From positions 186,001 through 250,000 of the forward strand of contig NZ_CANLMP010000006.1 of the NCBI RefSeq assembly GCF_947492405.1: a stretch of 64,000 nucleotides of DNA, read 5' to 3'. Shown here piece by piece: positions 45,083-54,970 of this stretch. A program made the position numbers and the translations under genes. The first letter of the stretch is position 1, and each line of letters opens with the position of its first letter. Under the pieces are notes generated by a model. It had not been told where the DNA came from, searched no databases, and saw only the letters and a list, made by a program, of their open reading frames with translations. The DNA comes from an uncultured Aquimarina sp. (lineage in GTDB: Bacteria > Bacteroidota > Bacteroidia > Flavobacteriales > Flavobacteriaceae).

Positions 45083-45114
45083 AAACAGCCTCTAAAAAAA
45101 GAGGCTGTTTTTTT
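45083..45114 (+). terminator. Rho-independent terminator
   Basis: AAACAGCCTC (45083-45092) pairs with GAGGCTGTTT (45101-45110), followed by TTTT. Confidence 0.85.
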
Positions 45115-45242
45115 AGTTATCTTTTAAAAACTGAAGATATGTAACGTTTTTTTCTAAAATAAGTCTTTTTATAAATAAATTTAACAAGCAGATATACTTA
45201 AATATAAAAAACGGTGTTTAAAAAATAAAAACCACACTCAAA

Positions 45243-46103
45243 ATGAGAACACTTTTGCTATCATTATTTTCAATCTTCTTTTTAGGAAACATATATGCCC
45301 AGAAAGAAAAGATCAAAGGCAATAAAATTGTAATGACTGAAGAAAAGATTATAGACGCTTTTCATACCATCGAATTGTATGATAATTTCGAAGTTTCAAT
45401 CGATGAAGATAGTGATCATATAATAAAGATTGAAGCAGATAGCAATCTTCAGGAATTTATTGAAGTCGAAATACAGGATAGTATATTAAAAATAAGAGCA
45501 ACTAAATTCTTCAGACGTGCCAAAGCATTGAACATAACAATCTCCTATGCATCAGAATTAAAAAAAATAAGCGTGTATGATAAGATTAATCTTAAATCAT
45601 TGGCTCCTGTAAAATCCTCAGAATTAAGCATTGAAGCCAATGATAATTCAGAAGTATTTCTATCTGTAGATACAGGTAATGTAACTGGAATATCTAACGG
45701 AAAAGCTACTCTTGACTTACACGTAGACTCAAAAGAAGCATTTTATCAGGTGAATGAAAATTCAGAATTAAAAGGAATCATAACCGCTGATAGTCTAAAG
45801 ATAGATTTATATCAAAAAGGATATGCAAAACTAGAAGGGGATGTTACATCAATGCTGGTAAGAGCAGATGGAAATACCGATTTTTATGGTGAAAAATTAA
45901 CATCAGGTAAAACGTCTATTATTGCTGAAGGTTCTAGCGATTGTTATGTATTAACAAATGAAGAAATTACAATTGAAGCTAAAGATGAAACAGAAATCTA
46001 TTTACTAGGAGAACCTACAATTAATATGACGATGTTTGCTAATGAAGCTACTTTGTACAAGAAAAAAATTGATTACAGTCCAAGTAGACTCAAATTAAAA
46101 TAG
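45243..46103 (+). CDS. Head-GIN domain (DUF2807) secreted protein
   Basis: A 286-residue secreted protein with signal MRTLLLSLFSIFFLGNIYAQ. The DUF2807 head-GIN pattern appears as IIDAFHTIELYDNFEVSIDE, DHIIKIEADSNLQEFIEVEI and then a series of beta repeats. It is a distant paralogue of the gene at 43314 and lacks its TSGA motifs. Monocistronic between two terminators. Function unknown. Confidence 0.82.
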   Translation: MRTLLLSLFSIFFLGNIYAQKEKIKGNKIVMTEEKIIDAFHTIELYDNFEVSIDEDSDHIIKIEADSNLQEFIEVEIQDSILKIRATKFFRRAKALNITISYASELKKISVYDKINLKSLAPVKSSELSIEANDNSEVFLSVDTGNVTGISNGKATLDLHVDSKEAFYQVNENSELKGIITADSLKIDLYQKGYAKLEGDVTSMLVRADGNTDFYGEKLTSGKTSIIAEGSSDCYVLTNEEITIEAKDETEIYLLGEPTINMTMFANEATLYKKKIDYSPSRLKLK

Positions 46104-46120
46104 AAATTCCCAAAAACAAT

Positions 46121-46152
46121 AAGCCTGACAAATTTCAAGAACTTGTCAGGCC
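46121..46152. terminator. Terminator between converging genes
   Basis: GCCTGACAA (46123-46131) pairs with TTGTCAGGC (46143-46151). It separates the head-GIN gene and trxB, which converge. Confidence 0.7.
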
Positions 46153-46176
46153 TAAAACATTTTTTAGTTTAGAGTA

Positions 46177-47145
46177 TTATGCAGAAACTTCTTCACCAGT
46201 TTCTACAGTGGCCAGATATCTTTCTGCATCTAATGCCGCCATACAACCAGTACCTGCTGCGGTCACTGCTTGTCTATATTCTTTATCCTGAACATCACCT
46301 GATGCAAATACACCTGGAATATTGGTTTTAGTAGATTTACCTTCTGTAATAATATATCCGGTATCATCCATATCTATTTGATCTTTAAAAATATCAGTAT
46401 TTGGTTTATGACCAATCGCAATAAACAAACCAGTTATAGAAATCTCTGATTTCTCTCCTGTTTGGTTATTCACCATACGTAAACCGTCAACTACTTGATC
46501 ACCGATAACCTCATCAACTTCGGTATTATATAATACTTTAAGATTAGGAGTATTATTTACGCGATGCTGCATAGCTTTAGATGCTCTCATATAATCTTTA
46601 CGCACTAACATCGTAACACTAGAACAGATATTCGCTAAATACGTAGCTTCTTCTGCTGCAGTGTCTCCAGCACCAACGATAGCAACATCTTGTCCTTTAT
46701 AAAAGAATCCGTCACAAACTGCACAGGCAGAAACTCCACCTCCACGTAATTTTTGTTCACTAGGTAATCCTAAATATTTAGCAGTTGCACCCGTGGATAT
46801 AATAACAGCCTCGGCTTCAATCTCTTTCGTATTATCAACAGTAACTTTATGGATTCCTCCTACTTCTTTACTAAATTCAACAGAAGTAACCATTCCGATT
46901 CGCACTTCCGTACCAAAACGTTCTGCTTGCTGCTGTAATTGTACCATCATTGTTGGGCCATCTATACCTTCAGGATATCCAGGAAAATTATCTACCTCTG
47001 TAGTAGTAGTTAATTGTCCTCCTGGTTCCATACCAGTGTACATAATGGGTTTAAGATCTGCACGCGCTGCGTAAATTGCTGCAGTATATCCTGCTGGTCC
47101 TGAACCTATAATTAGGCATTTTATTCTTTCTATTGTATCTGACAT
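46177..47145 (-). CDS. trxB: Thioredoxin-disulfide reductase
   Basis: NADPH-dependent flavoenzyme of 322 residues that reduces thioredoxin. FAD motif GSGPAG (14-19), the redox pair Cys141 and Cys144 in SACAVCDG, NADPH motif GAGDTAAEEA, and FAD motif GVFASGDVQD near the C-terminus. Length is normal. Acts in the cytoplasm. Monocistronic. Confidence 0.95.
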   Translation of the reverse strand: MSDTIERIKCLIIGSGPAGYTAAIYAARADLKPIMYTGMEPGGQLTTTTEVDNFPGYPEGIDGPTMMVQLQQQAERFGTEVRIGMVTSVEFSKEVGGIHKVTVDNTKEIEAEAVIISTGATAKYLGLPSEQKLRGGGVSACAVCDGFFYKGQDVAIVGAGDTAAEEATYLANICSSVTMLVRKDYMRASKAMQHRVNNTPNLKVLYNTEVDEVIGDQVVDGLRMVNNQTGEKSEISITGLFIAIGHKPNTDIFKDQIDMDDTGYIITEGKSTKTNIPGVFASGDVQDKEYRQAVTAAGTGCMAALDAERYLATVETGEEVSA

Positions 47146-47280
47146 AATCTTTTTCGGTTTATTTGATGTAAAAGTAGCAATTTGAAGATAAACCTTACAG
47201 TAAAGTTATTAAGAATTGTTATAAGCTTATAGACATCTTAAATAAATACTAAAATGAAATACAATAACCAACTACGCGTA

Positions 47281-47288
47281 TATATTTG
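47281..47288 (+). promoter_or_regulatory. Probable -7 promoter box
   Basis: TATATTTG fits TAnnTTTG and ends 20 bases before the GTG start at 47309. Confidence 0.5.
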
Positions 47289-47308
47289 TATATAAATCAA
47301 CTAAAATC

Positions 47309-48994
47309 GTGCGAAACCTTCTTATTCTTATCTTCATAATTATTAATTCGGGTATATATTCACAAAACACAAAAGTGGATAGCCTAAGATTAAAATTAAA
47401 TTCGCATACTTCTGAGGATACTAAAAAGGTGGATTTATTAAATGAAACTGGTTTCGAATATTGGATCATTGATCCGAATGAATCATTAAAATATGGAAAA
47501 GAGGCATTAAAACTGTCTAAAAAGTTAACATATGATCCTGGTATTGCCGTTGCAAATCGAATTATTGGAGTAGCATATTGGGCACAAGGTAATCAAAACG
47601 AAGCATTACTATATCTTACTCAATCTCAGAAAAAATTTCAAGATAACGATGATCAAGAAGGTATTGCAAACACTATGCTTAATATCGGAATGGTGTATGC
47701 AGATCTTAAAGAATATGATAAGGCATTAAAAAACTATAACGATGCCATCGATAATTTTACTGCATTAAATCTTTCAGGTCGCATTGCTACTACATTTACT
47801 AAAATAGGAACTATTCATATCCAAAAAGGTAACCTTAATGATGCTCGAATATATATATCTGATGCTTTAAAACTTCATACTAAGAATAATTTTCAATACG
47901 GAATTGCAGAAGCACATAATCGTTTAGGAATACTATATTTAAAGGAAAATGAACTTGCTCAAGCAAAATATCATATAGAAAGATCTATTTCGGTCGGTAA
48001 AAAAATAGGAGACGAAGATGGTACAATAAGTAATCTCATCCAATATGGTAAGTTACTGAGGTTAGAAAACAACTTTGAGGCTGCAGACATACATCTTAAC
48101 TTGGGACTTAACAGGGCTAAAAATAATAACTTAAAGAAATATGAACTACTTGCCTACGAAGAACTAAAAGAGCTTAGAACACAACAAGAAAAACCTAAAG
48201 AAGCATTAGTTTTTTATGATCTCTATTCTAACCTAAAAGACTCTATTTTTAATACTGAAAAGTCTAAACAAATTGCCTACCTCGAGTTTAAAAATCAACT
48301 GGAGCGACAAGAAAAAGAACTGGAATTCCTTCAAGAAAAAGAAAAAACAGATGTTTTAATTAAGTGGAGCCTTGTTTTTGGTATTCTCGTATTATTGATA
48401 AGTAGTTTTCTAATTCTAACCAATGTAAAACAACGTTCACGAAAAAACAGAGAGCTATTAGAAAAAAGTAACGAACTTTTACAATCCAAAGAAGCGCTAA
48501 ACCAACAAGCATTAGAAAATGCAAAACTTAAACAACAAGAACTAAAACAACAACTTGAGTTTAAAAATAAGGAGCTTACCTCCTATGCAATCAATTTTGT
48601 TCAAAAAAACGAACTATTGCAAAATCTGCAGAGTACCGCTAAACTAGCAAAAAAATCTACCTCAACAGAAAAAGATAAATTAATAGATAAGCTAAACAAA
48701 ACTATCCAACAAAACTTAAGCATTGACAAAGATTGGGAAGATTTTAAACGCTTTTTTGAAGAAGTTCATGTTGATTTTTATACTAAATTAAAAGCTAAAC
48801 ATCCAGACTTGAGCGCAAACGATCTGAAAATTTGCTCGCTTACCAGACTAAACCTTAATATTAAAGAAACTGCTAGTATTCTTGGTATTTCTCCAGAAAG
48901 TGCTAAAACTGCACGTTACAGACTACGTAAAAAGCTCGAATTACAACAAAATCAAGAAATCTTTACGTATTTATTAGCACTAGAAAACGAATAA
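47309..48994 (+). CDS. TPR sensor with membrane helix and LuxR-type HTH
   Basis: A 561-residue one-component regulator. Signal (RNLLILIFIIINSGIYSQ), TPR repeats in the periplasmic part (about 60-320, AIANRIIGVAYWAQGNQNEA), one membrane helix (about 350-370), a Gln-rich coiled coil and a C-terminal LuxR-like HTH (about 515-550, IKETASILGISPESAKTARY). The start is GTG, placed by the -7 box and signal peptide. The next gene is the desaturase-like hydroxylase, 370 bases downstream. Confidence 0.85.
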   Translation: MRNLLILIFIIINSGIYSQNTKVDSLRLKLNSHTSEDTKKVDLLNETGFEYWIIDPNESLKYGKEALKLSKKLTYDPGIAVANRIIGVAYWAQGNQNEALLYLTQSQKKFQDNDDQEGIANTMLNIGMVYADLKEYDKALKNYNDAIDNFTALNLSGRIATTFTKIGTIHIQKGNLNDARIYISDALKLHTKNNFQYGIAEAHNRLGILYLKENELAQAKYHIERSISVGKKIGDEDGTISNLIQYGKLLRLENNFEAADIHLNLGLNRAKNNNLKKYELLAYEELKELRTQQEKPKEALVFYDLYSNLKDSIFNTEKSKQIAYLEFKNQLERQEKELEFLQEKEKTDVLIKWSLVFGILVLLISSFLILTNVKQRSRKNRELLEKSNELLQSKEALNQQALENAKLKQQELKQQLEFKNKELTSYAINFVQKNELLQNLQSTAKLAKKSTSTEKDKLIDKLNKTIQQNLSIDKDWEDFKRFFEEVHVDFYTKLKAKHPDLSANDLKICSLTRLNLNIKETASILGISPESAKTARYRLRKKLELQQNQEIFTYLLALENE

Positions 48995-49362
48995 CACAGT
49001 ATTCTATACCAAATTTTCTTGTGTTTATTAAAAATCCATTGTTAAAGAACAACATACGCAAAATACTAAAAACTAGTACGTTAAAAATAATTGTTCACCC
49101 ACTGTCTACCTTCTATTCACATAATTAACATACCTGTCTACTTTTAATAAAAGACTGCCTACTTACCGTATACTTCATTTATTAGCAGCGATTTATGTTC
49201 TTATATACTTTTGGTTCAGGAAAACAAAACGAATTATTAATTATTAAAAACTTGAAAGATGGTGAGGAACAAAAGAAACAAAAAATCACATATACTAAAA
49301 GAGTATTTGGTGACTACAAAAAATGAATTGAAGCATGGAGTACATCATAAAAATATAGAAGC
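48995..49362. other. Intergenic region without recognised gene
   Basis: About 370 bases. A 35-codon frame at 49259-49366 (MVRNKRNKKSHILKEYLVTT...) ends in an ATGA overlap with the next gene and could be a leader peptide, but its composition is that of random AT-rich DNA. Nothing else was seen. Confidence 0.4.
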
Positions 49363-50139
49363 ATGAAAGAGTTATTCATGAATTTACCTTCCATATCAGC
49401 AATCGTACTAGATCCTATATCTCTGGTAATTATAGGAATGTATATAGCACTAATGATCTGGGAAGCAATAGCGCCAGCGCGTCAATTACCTAAAGTAAAA
49501 TACTGGAAAGCTAAAGGATTAATCTCTTTTGCTGTATTCTTTCTACTTTCCTCCTATCTTCCGCTGATTTGGGATAACTATTTAATAGAATATCAAATTT
49601 TTGACCTTACAGGATTAGGAGTTTTTGGCGGAGCAATTTTAGGGTTTGTTATATATGAATTCGCTTTATACGTCTGGCATAGAGCAATGCATGCAAGTGA
49701 CTTCTTATGGAAAGTCTTTCATCAAATGCATCATAGTATAGAGCGTATGGATTCTTATAGTGCATTCTATTTCAGTCCTATGGATATGATCGGTTTTACA
49801 TTCCTAGGGAGTTTCTGCTTTACTATTATCGCAGGATTTGATCCTAAAGCTGTAGTAATTATCATTTTGATTACAAACTTCTTTGCTATTGTACAACATT
49901 GTAATATCCGCACTCCACATTGGATTGGATACCTGGTTCAGAGACCAGAAGGACATACCTACCATCATAAAAAAGGAGTGCATGCATATAACTACTCTGA
50001 TCTATCCTTTATTGATATGTTGTTTGGCACTTTTAGCAACCCAAAAACACATCCCAGAGAATCTGGATTTTATTCCGGAGGATCTGAAAAAATTATAGAT
50101 ATGATACTTTTTAGAGATATCAATAAAAAAAATAGTTGA
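49363..50139 (+). CDS. Sterol desaturase / fatty acid hydroxylase family protein
   Basis: A 258-residue integral membrane di-iron enzyme. The His clusters typical of the superfamily are present: HRAMH, HQMHH and HTYHH, spread as HxxxH ... HxxHH ... HxxHH, between about four membrane helices. It should use O2 to hydroxylate or desaturate a lipid; substrate unknown. An alternative start is ATG 49381. Neighbours are the TPR-LuxR regulator upstream and a small membrane protein downstream. Confidence 0.9.
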   Translation: MKELFMNLPSISAIVLDPISLVIIGMYIALMIWEAIAPARQLPKVKYWKAKGLISFAVFFLLSSYLPLIWDNYLIEYQIFDLTGLGVFGGAILGFVIYEFALYVWHRAMHASDFLWKVFHQMHHSIERMDSYSAFYFSPMDMIGFTFLGSFCFTIIAGFDPKAVVIIILITNFFAIVQHCNIRTPHWIGYLVQRPEGHTYHHKKGVHAYNYSDLSFIDMLFGTFSNPKTHPRESGFYSGGSEKIIDMILFRDINKKNS

Positions 50140-50209
50140 GTCGTTATGAAATTGTTTTGGGTTTTTGAGAAAACAAAAGCCCGAAACGATTTCTATTAAA
50201 AAATAAGTT

Positions 50210-50629
50210 ATGAATATAATGTCAAAAAAATATAGAAAATATTGGATTCAATTCCTTAGTAAAAGATCATTATTTACTGCAATTACCTATAGTTTGTTAT
50301 TATTCTCGATCGTTTCTTCAGAGACATTAAATACAATCGAGTGGCTATACCTAGAAATATATAATGCCACCCTATTATATATTATCATGAATATGATACT
50401 TTTCTCTAAAGACATTTTGCAAACTAGGTCTGATTTGCTTTTCTCAAATGAATTAATCGAAATACTTATAATTATTGTATTTGCAGCAATACTTATTATC
50501 TCCTTATATCTATCAAAGGATAGTATAAATGCTTTTGGAATAAGCAAGATGATTGTAAAAGTTAATGCAACTTTTGTTATTCTCATTTCATTATTCATGT
50601 CTAGGATAACTAGGCCAATCCTAAATTAA
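50210..50629 (+). CDS. Small membrane protein of unknown function
   Basis: A 139-residue protein with four predicted membrane helices and basic ends (MSKKYRKYWIQFLSKRS at the N-terminus). No recognised family. The alternative start is ATG 50219. It shares strand with the YdhR-like gene 37 bases downstream. Confidence 0.6.
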   Translation: MNIMSKKYRKYWIQFLSKRSLFTAITYSLLLFSIVSSETLNTIEWLYLEIYNATLLYIIMNMILFSKDILQTRSDLLFSNELIEILIIIVFAAILIISLYLSKDSINAFGISKMIVKVNATFVILISLFMSRITRPILN

Positions 50630-50666
50630 ATAAAACGAAATACTTAATCCCATAATCAACAAACTT

Positions 50667-51005
50667 GTGGAGGAAAAAGCAATAGTCAATGTTCAATTTA
50701 AATCAAATTTATCACAACAAAGGTTACAGAAAATTTCTAGCAATTATATGGATACCTTGGAGAATGTAGAAGGGCTTATTAGAAAATATTATTATATAAA
50801 TACAGAAACCAAAACTATCGGAGGAACTTATCTTTTCGACAATATAAAATTAGCAAGGAATTATATTCGTCATTTTCTTGTTAGAGGAATCGGTCCCAGA
50901 TATGGAATCATACCAGACACATTGAAAATGCAAACAGGAATTATACAAATGGAAATAGAAGGGAAGAATACTAAATATCGATCAGAAAATCAAAATTCGG
51001 ATTAG
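50667..51005 (+). CDS. YdhR-like monooxygenase-fold protein
   Basis: A 112-residue protein resembling the YdhR / antibiotic-biosynthesis monooxygenase fold: a first strand AIVNVQFKSNLS, the helix and strand LENVEGLIRKYYYINTET, then GGTYLFDNIKLARNYIRHF, as in YdhR. Start is GTG, chosen because the first strand needs it. Small ferredoxin-like folds of this type are dimeric. The enzyme activity is not established. It lies just before the TRIC gene (32-base gap). Confidence 0.65.
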   Translation: MEEKAIVNVQFKSNLSQQRLQKISSNYMDTLENVEGLIRKYYYINTETKTIGGTYLFDNIKLARNYIRHFLVRGIGPRYGIIPDTLKMQTGIIQMEIEGKNTKYRSENQNSD

Positions 51006-51037
51006 ATATCCTACATTTATTCCAAAATAGAGAAAAA

Positions 51038-51658
51038 ATGACACTCTTCAATATTTTGGATATTTTGGGAACAATTGCCTTTGCCATTTCAGGAGCATTG
51101 AGCGCTATGAACAGAAGATTAGATCTTTTCGGAATCTTCATTATCGCTTTTGTTACTGCCATTGGTGGAGGAACACTGAGAGATGTACTTATTGGAGCAA
51201 CACCAGTATCATGGATGCAAAACACTGTAAACTTGTATCTAATTGGGGGCGTTACTGGTGTATCTATCATCCTTAGGAATAAATTGGATTACCTCAAAAA
51301 ATCCCTCTTCCTATTCGATACTATAGGTCTAGGGATTTTTACGATTATAGGAGTAGAAACAGGAATACAAACGGATCTTGATCCTATTGTATCTGTTGCG
51401 TTAGGAACCATGACCGGATGTTTTGGAGGAGTAATCAGAGATATTTTGTGTAATGAAATTCCGGTAATTTTCAGAAAAGAAGTTTATGCCACAGTTTCTA
51501 TTGCTGGAGGAGTTTGTTTTATGATCTTATATTCATTAAACGTGCCTGAAAATATTATATATATAACTACTACACTATTGATTATTGTAATACGTTTATT
51601 AGTCGTAAAATATAAAGTTTCGCTGCCTATGTTTACACTTAGAAATCAGAAAAATTAA
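51038..51658 (+). CDS. TRIC-type (UPF0126) membrane protein
   Basis: A 206-residue membrane protein with two repeated UPF0126 units: FAISGALSAMNRRLDLFGIF with AIGGGTLRDVLIG, and FTIIGVETGIQTDLDP with GCFGGVIRDILCNEIP. The glycine-rich motifs are diagnostic of the trimeric intracellular cation channel family. Seven helices. Likely a potassium-permeable channel. Confidence 0.88.
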   Translation: MTLFNILDILGTIAFAISGALSAMNRRLDLFGIFIIAFVTAIGGGTLRDVLIGATPVSWMQNTVNLYLIGGVTGVSIILRNKLDYLKKSLFLFDTIGLGIFTIIGVETGIQTDLDPIVSVALGTMTGCFGGVIRDILCNEIPVIFRKEVYATVSIAGGVCFMILYSLNVPENIIYITTTLLIIVIRLLVVKYKVSLPMFTLRNQKN

Positions 51659-51718
51659 TACTATATATTAATAATAGTAAAATGATTATTATATTTCAAC
51701 TATCTAATATTCAAGGTA

Positions 51719-52129
51719 ATGAAAACTAATATAAATCTCAACGATTCAGAATTCGAAAAACAATTTAAGAATGGTAATTTTGATCCTTCTTTGTTTAGTC
51801 ATGAAGCTCACTTGAGATTAGCCTGGATACATATTCATAAATATGGAGTTGATGCTGCTTGTAAAAGAATTTCCAATCAAATTCTGACCTATGTGGTTCA
51901 ATTAGGTGCGGCAGATAAATTTAACAAGACTCTTACCATTGCAGCAGTTAAAACCGTGAATCATTTTGTCTTAAAGTCCAAATCAAATAGTTTTGAAGAT
52001 TTCATTACTGAATTCCCAAGATTGAAATATAATTTCAAAGATTTACTAGACTCTCATTATGGTTTTGATATATTTAATTCAGAAAAGGTCAAAGCGCAAT
52101 ATATAGCGCCAGATTTATTACCTTTTTAA
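51719..52129 (+). CDS. Conserved protein of unknown function
   Basis: A 136-residue soluble protein with the strand-helix phrase FSHEAHLRLAWIHIHKYG and a helical remainder (KTVNHFVLKSKSNSFEDF). I recall similar proteins with an FxHxAHLRLAW core in other bacteria but know no function. It is 53 bases before the Crp/Fnr gene. Confidence 0.65.
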   Translation: MKTNINLNDSEFEKQFKNGNFDPSLFSHEAHLRLAWIHIHKYGVDAACKRISNQILTYVVQLGAADKFNKTLTIAAVKTVNHFVLKSKSNSFEDFITEFPRLKYNFKDLLDSHYGFDIFNSEKVKAQYIAPDLLPF

Positions 52130-52182
52130 TAAAATTATACGACAAATAACACGAATATTTGTTTAAAAGCGATCAGGTCATT

Positions 52183-52752
52183 ATGAAAGAAAAATTATTA
52201 AAATCTTTTCAGGGATTTGCAAGCTTTTCTGAACAAGAACTATCACTTATCATAAGTAAAACAAAACTTAGAAATTTTCGTAAAAAAGAAAATCTTTTGA
52301 AAGTCGGTGAAACCTGTAGTGCCTTTTATTTTATTGTAGAAGGTGCTATACGACAATATAGAACTAACAAAGATCTTGATGAAATTACATTAAACTTGTA
52401 TCTGGAGAATAGTTGGGTATTGGAGCATCAAAGTTTCACCTCTCAGAAACCATCTACAACAACCATTCAGGCTTTTGAAGATTGTACTGTATATGAATTA
52501 GGTATGCATGCCGTCCATGAATTAATTGGACAATCACCTTCATTTTTCCAATTAGGTAAAATATTAGAACAACCATTACAAGGGGTTGAGTTATATCAAA
52601 ATCTGACAACACCAGAAGAAAAGTACAGAGCGATACTTAAACATAATCCTAAGTTAATTCAGAAATTTCCTTTAAAACATATAGCATCTTATTTAAAAAT
52701 CACTCCTGAAACCTTAAGTAGAGTTCGAAATAAATTAAGTAAATCTTCCTAA
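52183..52752 (+). CDS. Crp/Fnr-family transcriptional regulator
   Basis: A 189-residue regulator. A cyclic-nucleotide-like sensor domain (about 15-115, KVGETCSAFYFIVEGAIRQY) and a C-terminal HTH (about 155-185, HIASYLKITPETLSRVRNKL). No Cys cluster, so not an iron-sulfur FNR. The start at 52183 is preferred to the in-frame TTG at 52159. The membrane protein downstream is a possible target. Confidence 0.88.
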   Translation: MKEKLLKSFQGFASFSEQELSLIISKTKLRNFRKKENLLKVGETCSAFYFIVEGAIRQYRTNKDLDEITLNLYLENSWVLEHQSFTSQKPSTTTIQAFEDCTVYELGMHAVHELIGQSPSFFQLGKILEQPLQGVELYQNLTTPEEKYRAILKHNPKLIQKFPLKHIASYLKITPETLSRVRNKLSKSS

Positions 52753-52826
52753 TTTCTTGATTTGGATCAAGTGCTACTTCCTTGGTAAAAAGCCAAATTT
52801 GATTTTCATATTAAAACATAAAAGTT

Positions 52827-53465
52827 ATGCAAAATCAATTAGAAAAAAACGCAGGTTTGGCACTTATCATTGGTTCAATTCTAGTGATCATTACCATGGT
52901 ATTTCACCCTGTTGGTGGTAATTTCGAACATTTATTAAAAATATCAAAAATGGCTATTATCTCTCATTCTCTGGCTATTATTTCGATTCCTATACTTACA
53001 TTCGGATTTTGGGGATTAACGGTTCGATTGGGTAAAAACAGTAGTCTTTCTTTACTAGGATTTATAATAATCGTATTTGGATTATTAGCAGGAATGATGG
53101 CAGCCGCTATTAATGGATTAACCTTACCTTTTTTTATTAAACGATATCAAGATCAATCCTCAGAAATCATAGCAAAAATTAATTACGTTATACACTATGG
53201 TTTTGCATTAAACAAGGCTATGGATTATATTTTTATTACATCTTGTTGCCTCGCAATCCTATTATGGTCAATCACCAGCATCAAAAAATCAATCTTACCT
53301 AAATGGATAGCTTATCTGGGATTAATATTGGGAATTACCGCTGTGATCTTACTGCTCTCTAATGTAGCTTTTACAAACCTTTACAGTTTCAGGATATTTA
53401 TAGCCGGATTAGTAAGTTGGATTATTCTAGTAGGATACGTTCTTATAAAAACAAAAAACACCTAG
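52827..53465 (+). CDS. Six-helix membrane protein of unknown function
   Basis: A 212-residue protein with six hydrophobic segments (about 13-30, 45-65, 73-96, 130-150, 156-178, 187-207). It may belong to a DUF4386-like family, but I am not sure. It lies directly downstream of the Crp/Fnr gene on the same strand. No motifs of known transporters. Confidence 0.6.
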   Translation: MQNQLEKNAGLALIIGSILVIITMVFHPVGGNFEHLLKISKMAIISHSLAIISIPILTFGFWGLTVRLGKNSSLSLLGFIIIVFGLLAGMMAAAINGLTLPFFIKRYQDQSSEIIAKINYVIHYGFALNKAMDYIFITSCCLAILLWSITSIKKSILPKWIAYLGLILGITAVILLLSNVAFTNLYSFRIFIAGLVSWIILVGYVLIKTKNT

Positions 53466-53498
53466 TTTAATGCTTATTTAAAAGGTTTTTGCTATTTT

Positions 53499-53550
53499 AA
53501 TTATCTGGTTATTTATTAGTTTATCTGTTGCTAAAAATAACCGGATAATT
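53499..53550 (+). terminator. Hairpin, probable terminator
   Basis: AATTATCTGGTTATTT (53499-53514) pairs with AAATAACCGGATAATT (53535-53550) with one G-U pair. It is AT-rich, without a strong T tract, and lies between the membrane protein gene and fabV. Confidence 0.5.
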
Positions 53551-53609
53551 TCTTTGGAAATCCCTACTTTTTAGGCTATGTTCGTAGCTTCAGAAAAGAT
53601 TTTTACACA

Positions 53610-54803
53610 ATGATTATAGAACCTAGAACTCGCGGATTCATTTGCCTAACTGCACATCCAAAGGGGTGCGAACAAAATGTAATAAACCAAATAGACTATA
53701 TCAAATCCAAAGGAGCTATAAATGGTCCAAAAAAAGTACTTGTTATTGGTGCTTCTACTGGTTTTGGACTAGCTTCTAGAATAACCAGTGCATTTGGTTC
53801 TGATGCCGCTACAATTGGTGTGTTTTTAGAAAAACCTCCTAAGCCAAACAGACCGGCTTCTCCGGGATGGTACAATAGTGCTGCTTTTGAAACGCAAGCG
53901 CATAAAGCCGGATTATATGCTAAAAGTATTAATGGAGATGCTTTTTCTAATGAAATCAAACAACAAACTATAGAACTTATTAAACAAGATCTTGGACAAA
54001 TAGATTTAGTTATTTATAGTTTAGCATCACCAGTAAGGGTACATCCAGAAACAGGAGTAAAACACAAATCTGTTCTAAAACCCATAGGTGATACATATGT
54101 TAACAAAACAGTAGATTTTCATACTGGAGACATATCTCAGGTATCCATTGAGCCTGCTACAGAAGAAGATATAGAAAACACCGTAACCGTAATGGGTGGA
54201 GAAGATTGGCAATTCTGGATTAATGCTTTGCAAAAAGAAAATTTGTTAGCTCCAGAAGCTAAAACCATTGCATACTCATATATCGGCCCAAAACTTACAG
54301 AACCTGTTTACAGAAAAGGAACAATCGGAAGTGCTAAAGATCATCTAGAAGCTACTGCTTTTGACATTACCAAATCACTAGATAAGATTAACGGAAAAGC
54401 ATATGTTTCTGTAAATAAAGCACTAGTCACTCAAGCTAGTTCTGCAATCCCAGTAATCCCATTATATATTTCTCTACTTTATAAAATAATGAAGGAAAAT
54501 AACATCCACGAAGGATGTATAGAGCAAATGCAACGATTATTTGCGGATAGATTATATAGTAACAACGATATTGTGACCGATGATCAAGGTAGAATACGTG
54601 TTGATGATTGGGAAATGCGCGAAGATATTCAGGCTAAAATAAAAGAATTATGGGATAATGCAACTACAGAAACCTTAGCAACCATTGGTGATCTAGAAGG
54701 ATATAGTAATGATTTCTTTAATCTATTTGGATTTAAAGTAGCTGGAGTGGATTATGATCAAGATGTAAACGAAGTGGTAGAAATTCCTGGATTACAGTCC
54801 TGA
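53610..54803 (+). CDS. fabV: Enoyl-[acyl-carrier-protein] reductase FabV
   Basis: NADH-dependent enoyl-ACP or enoyl-CoA reductase of fatty acid synthesis, a 397-residue protein as usual for FabV. The cofactor motif is VLVIGASTGFGLASRI (about 43-58). The catalytic Tyr234 and Lys243 show the Y-x8-K spacing (VYRKGTIGSAKD). FabV is insensitive to triclosan in other bacteria. Monocistronic, with a terminator. Confidence 0.93.
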   Translation: MIIEPRTRGFICLTAHPKGCEQNVINQIDYIKSKGAINGPKKVLVIGASTGFGLASRITSAFGSDAATIGVFLEKPPKPNRPASPGWYNSAAFETQAHKAGLYAKSINGDAFSNEIKQQTIELIKQDLGQIDLVIYSLASPVRVHPETGVKHKSVLKPIGDTYVNKTVDFHTGDISQVSIEPATEEDIENTVTVMGGEDWQFWINALQKENLLAPEAKTIAYSYIGPKLTEPVYRKGTIGSAKDHLEATAFDITKSLDKINGKAYVSVNKALVTQASSAIPVIPLYISLLYKIMKENNIHEGCIEQMQRLFADRLYSNNDIVTDDQGRIRVDDWEMREDIQAKIKELWDNATTETLATIGDLEGYSNDFFNLFGFKVAGVDYDQDVNEVVEIPGLQS

Positions 54804-54831
54804 TTTTTCTCTCTACATTTTATAGAACTGC

Positions 54832-54866
54832 ATCCCCTTTATCATTGATAAAGGGGATTTTTCTTT
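54832..54866 (+). terminator. Rho-independent terminator
   Basis: ATCCCCTTTATC (54832-54843) pairs with GATAAAGGGGAT (54847-54858), followed by TTTTTCTTTT. Closes fabV and marks the start of the accessory array. Confidence 0.9.
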
Positions 54867-54970
54867 TATATTTATAGACACAAGGATTTTTTTAACGACA
54901 CAAGACTAAACATACAGCTATTCATTGTAGCCTATTAGAAAAATCAACGATAATAAAAAGTAAATAAACA

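Noticed and set aside
49259..49366. 35-codon frame ending in an ATGA overlap with the hydroxylase gene
   Set aside because: Composition is that of random AT-rich DNA, with no family match or start signal; the overlap may be chance.
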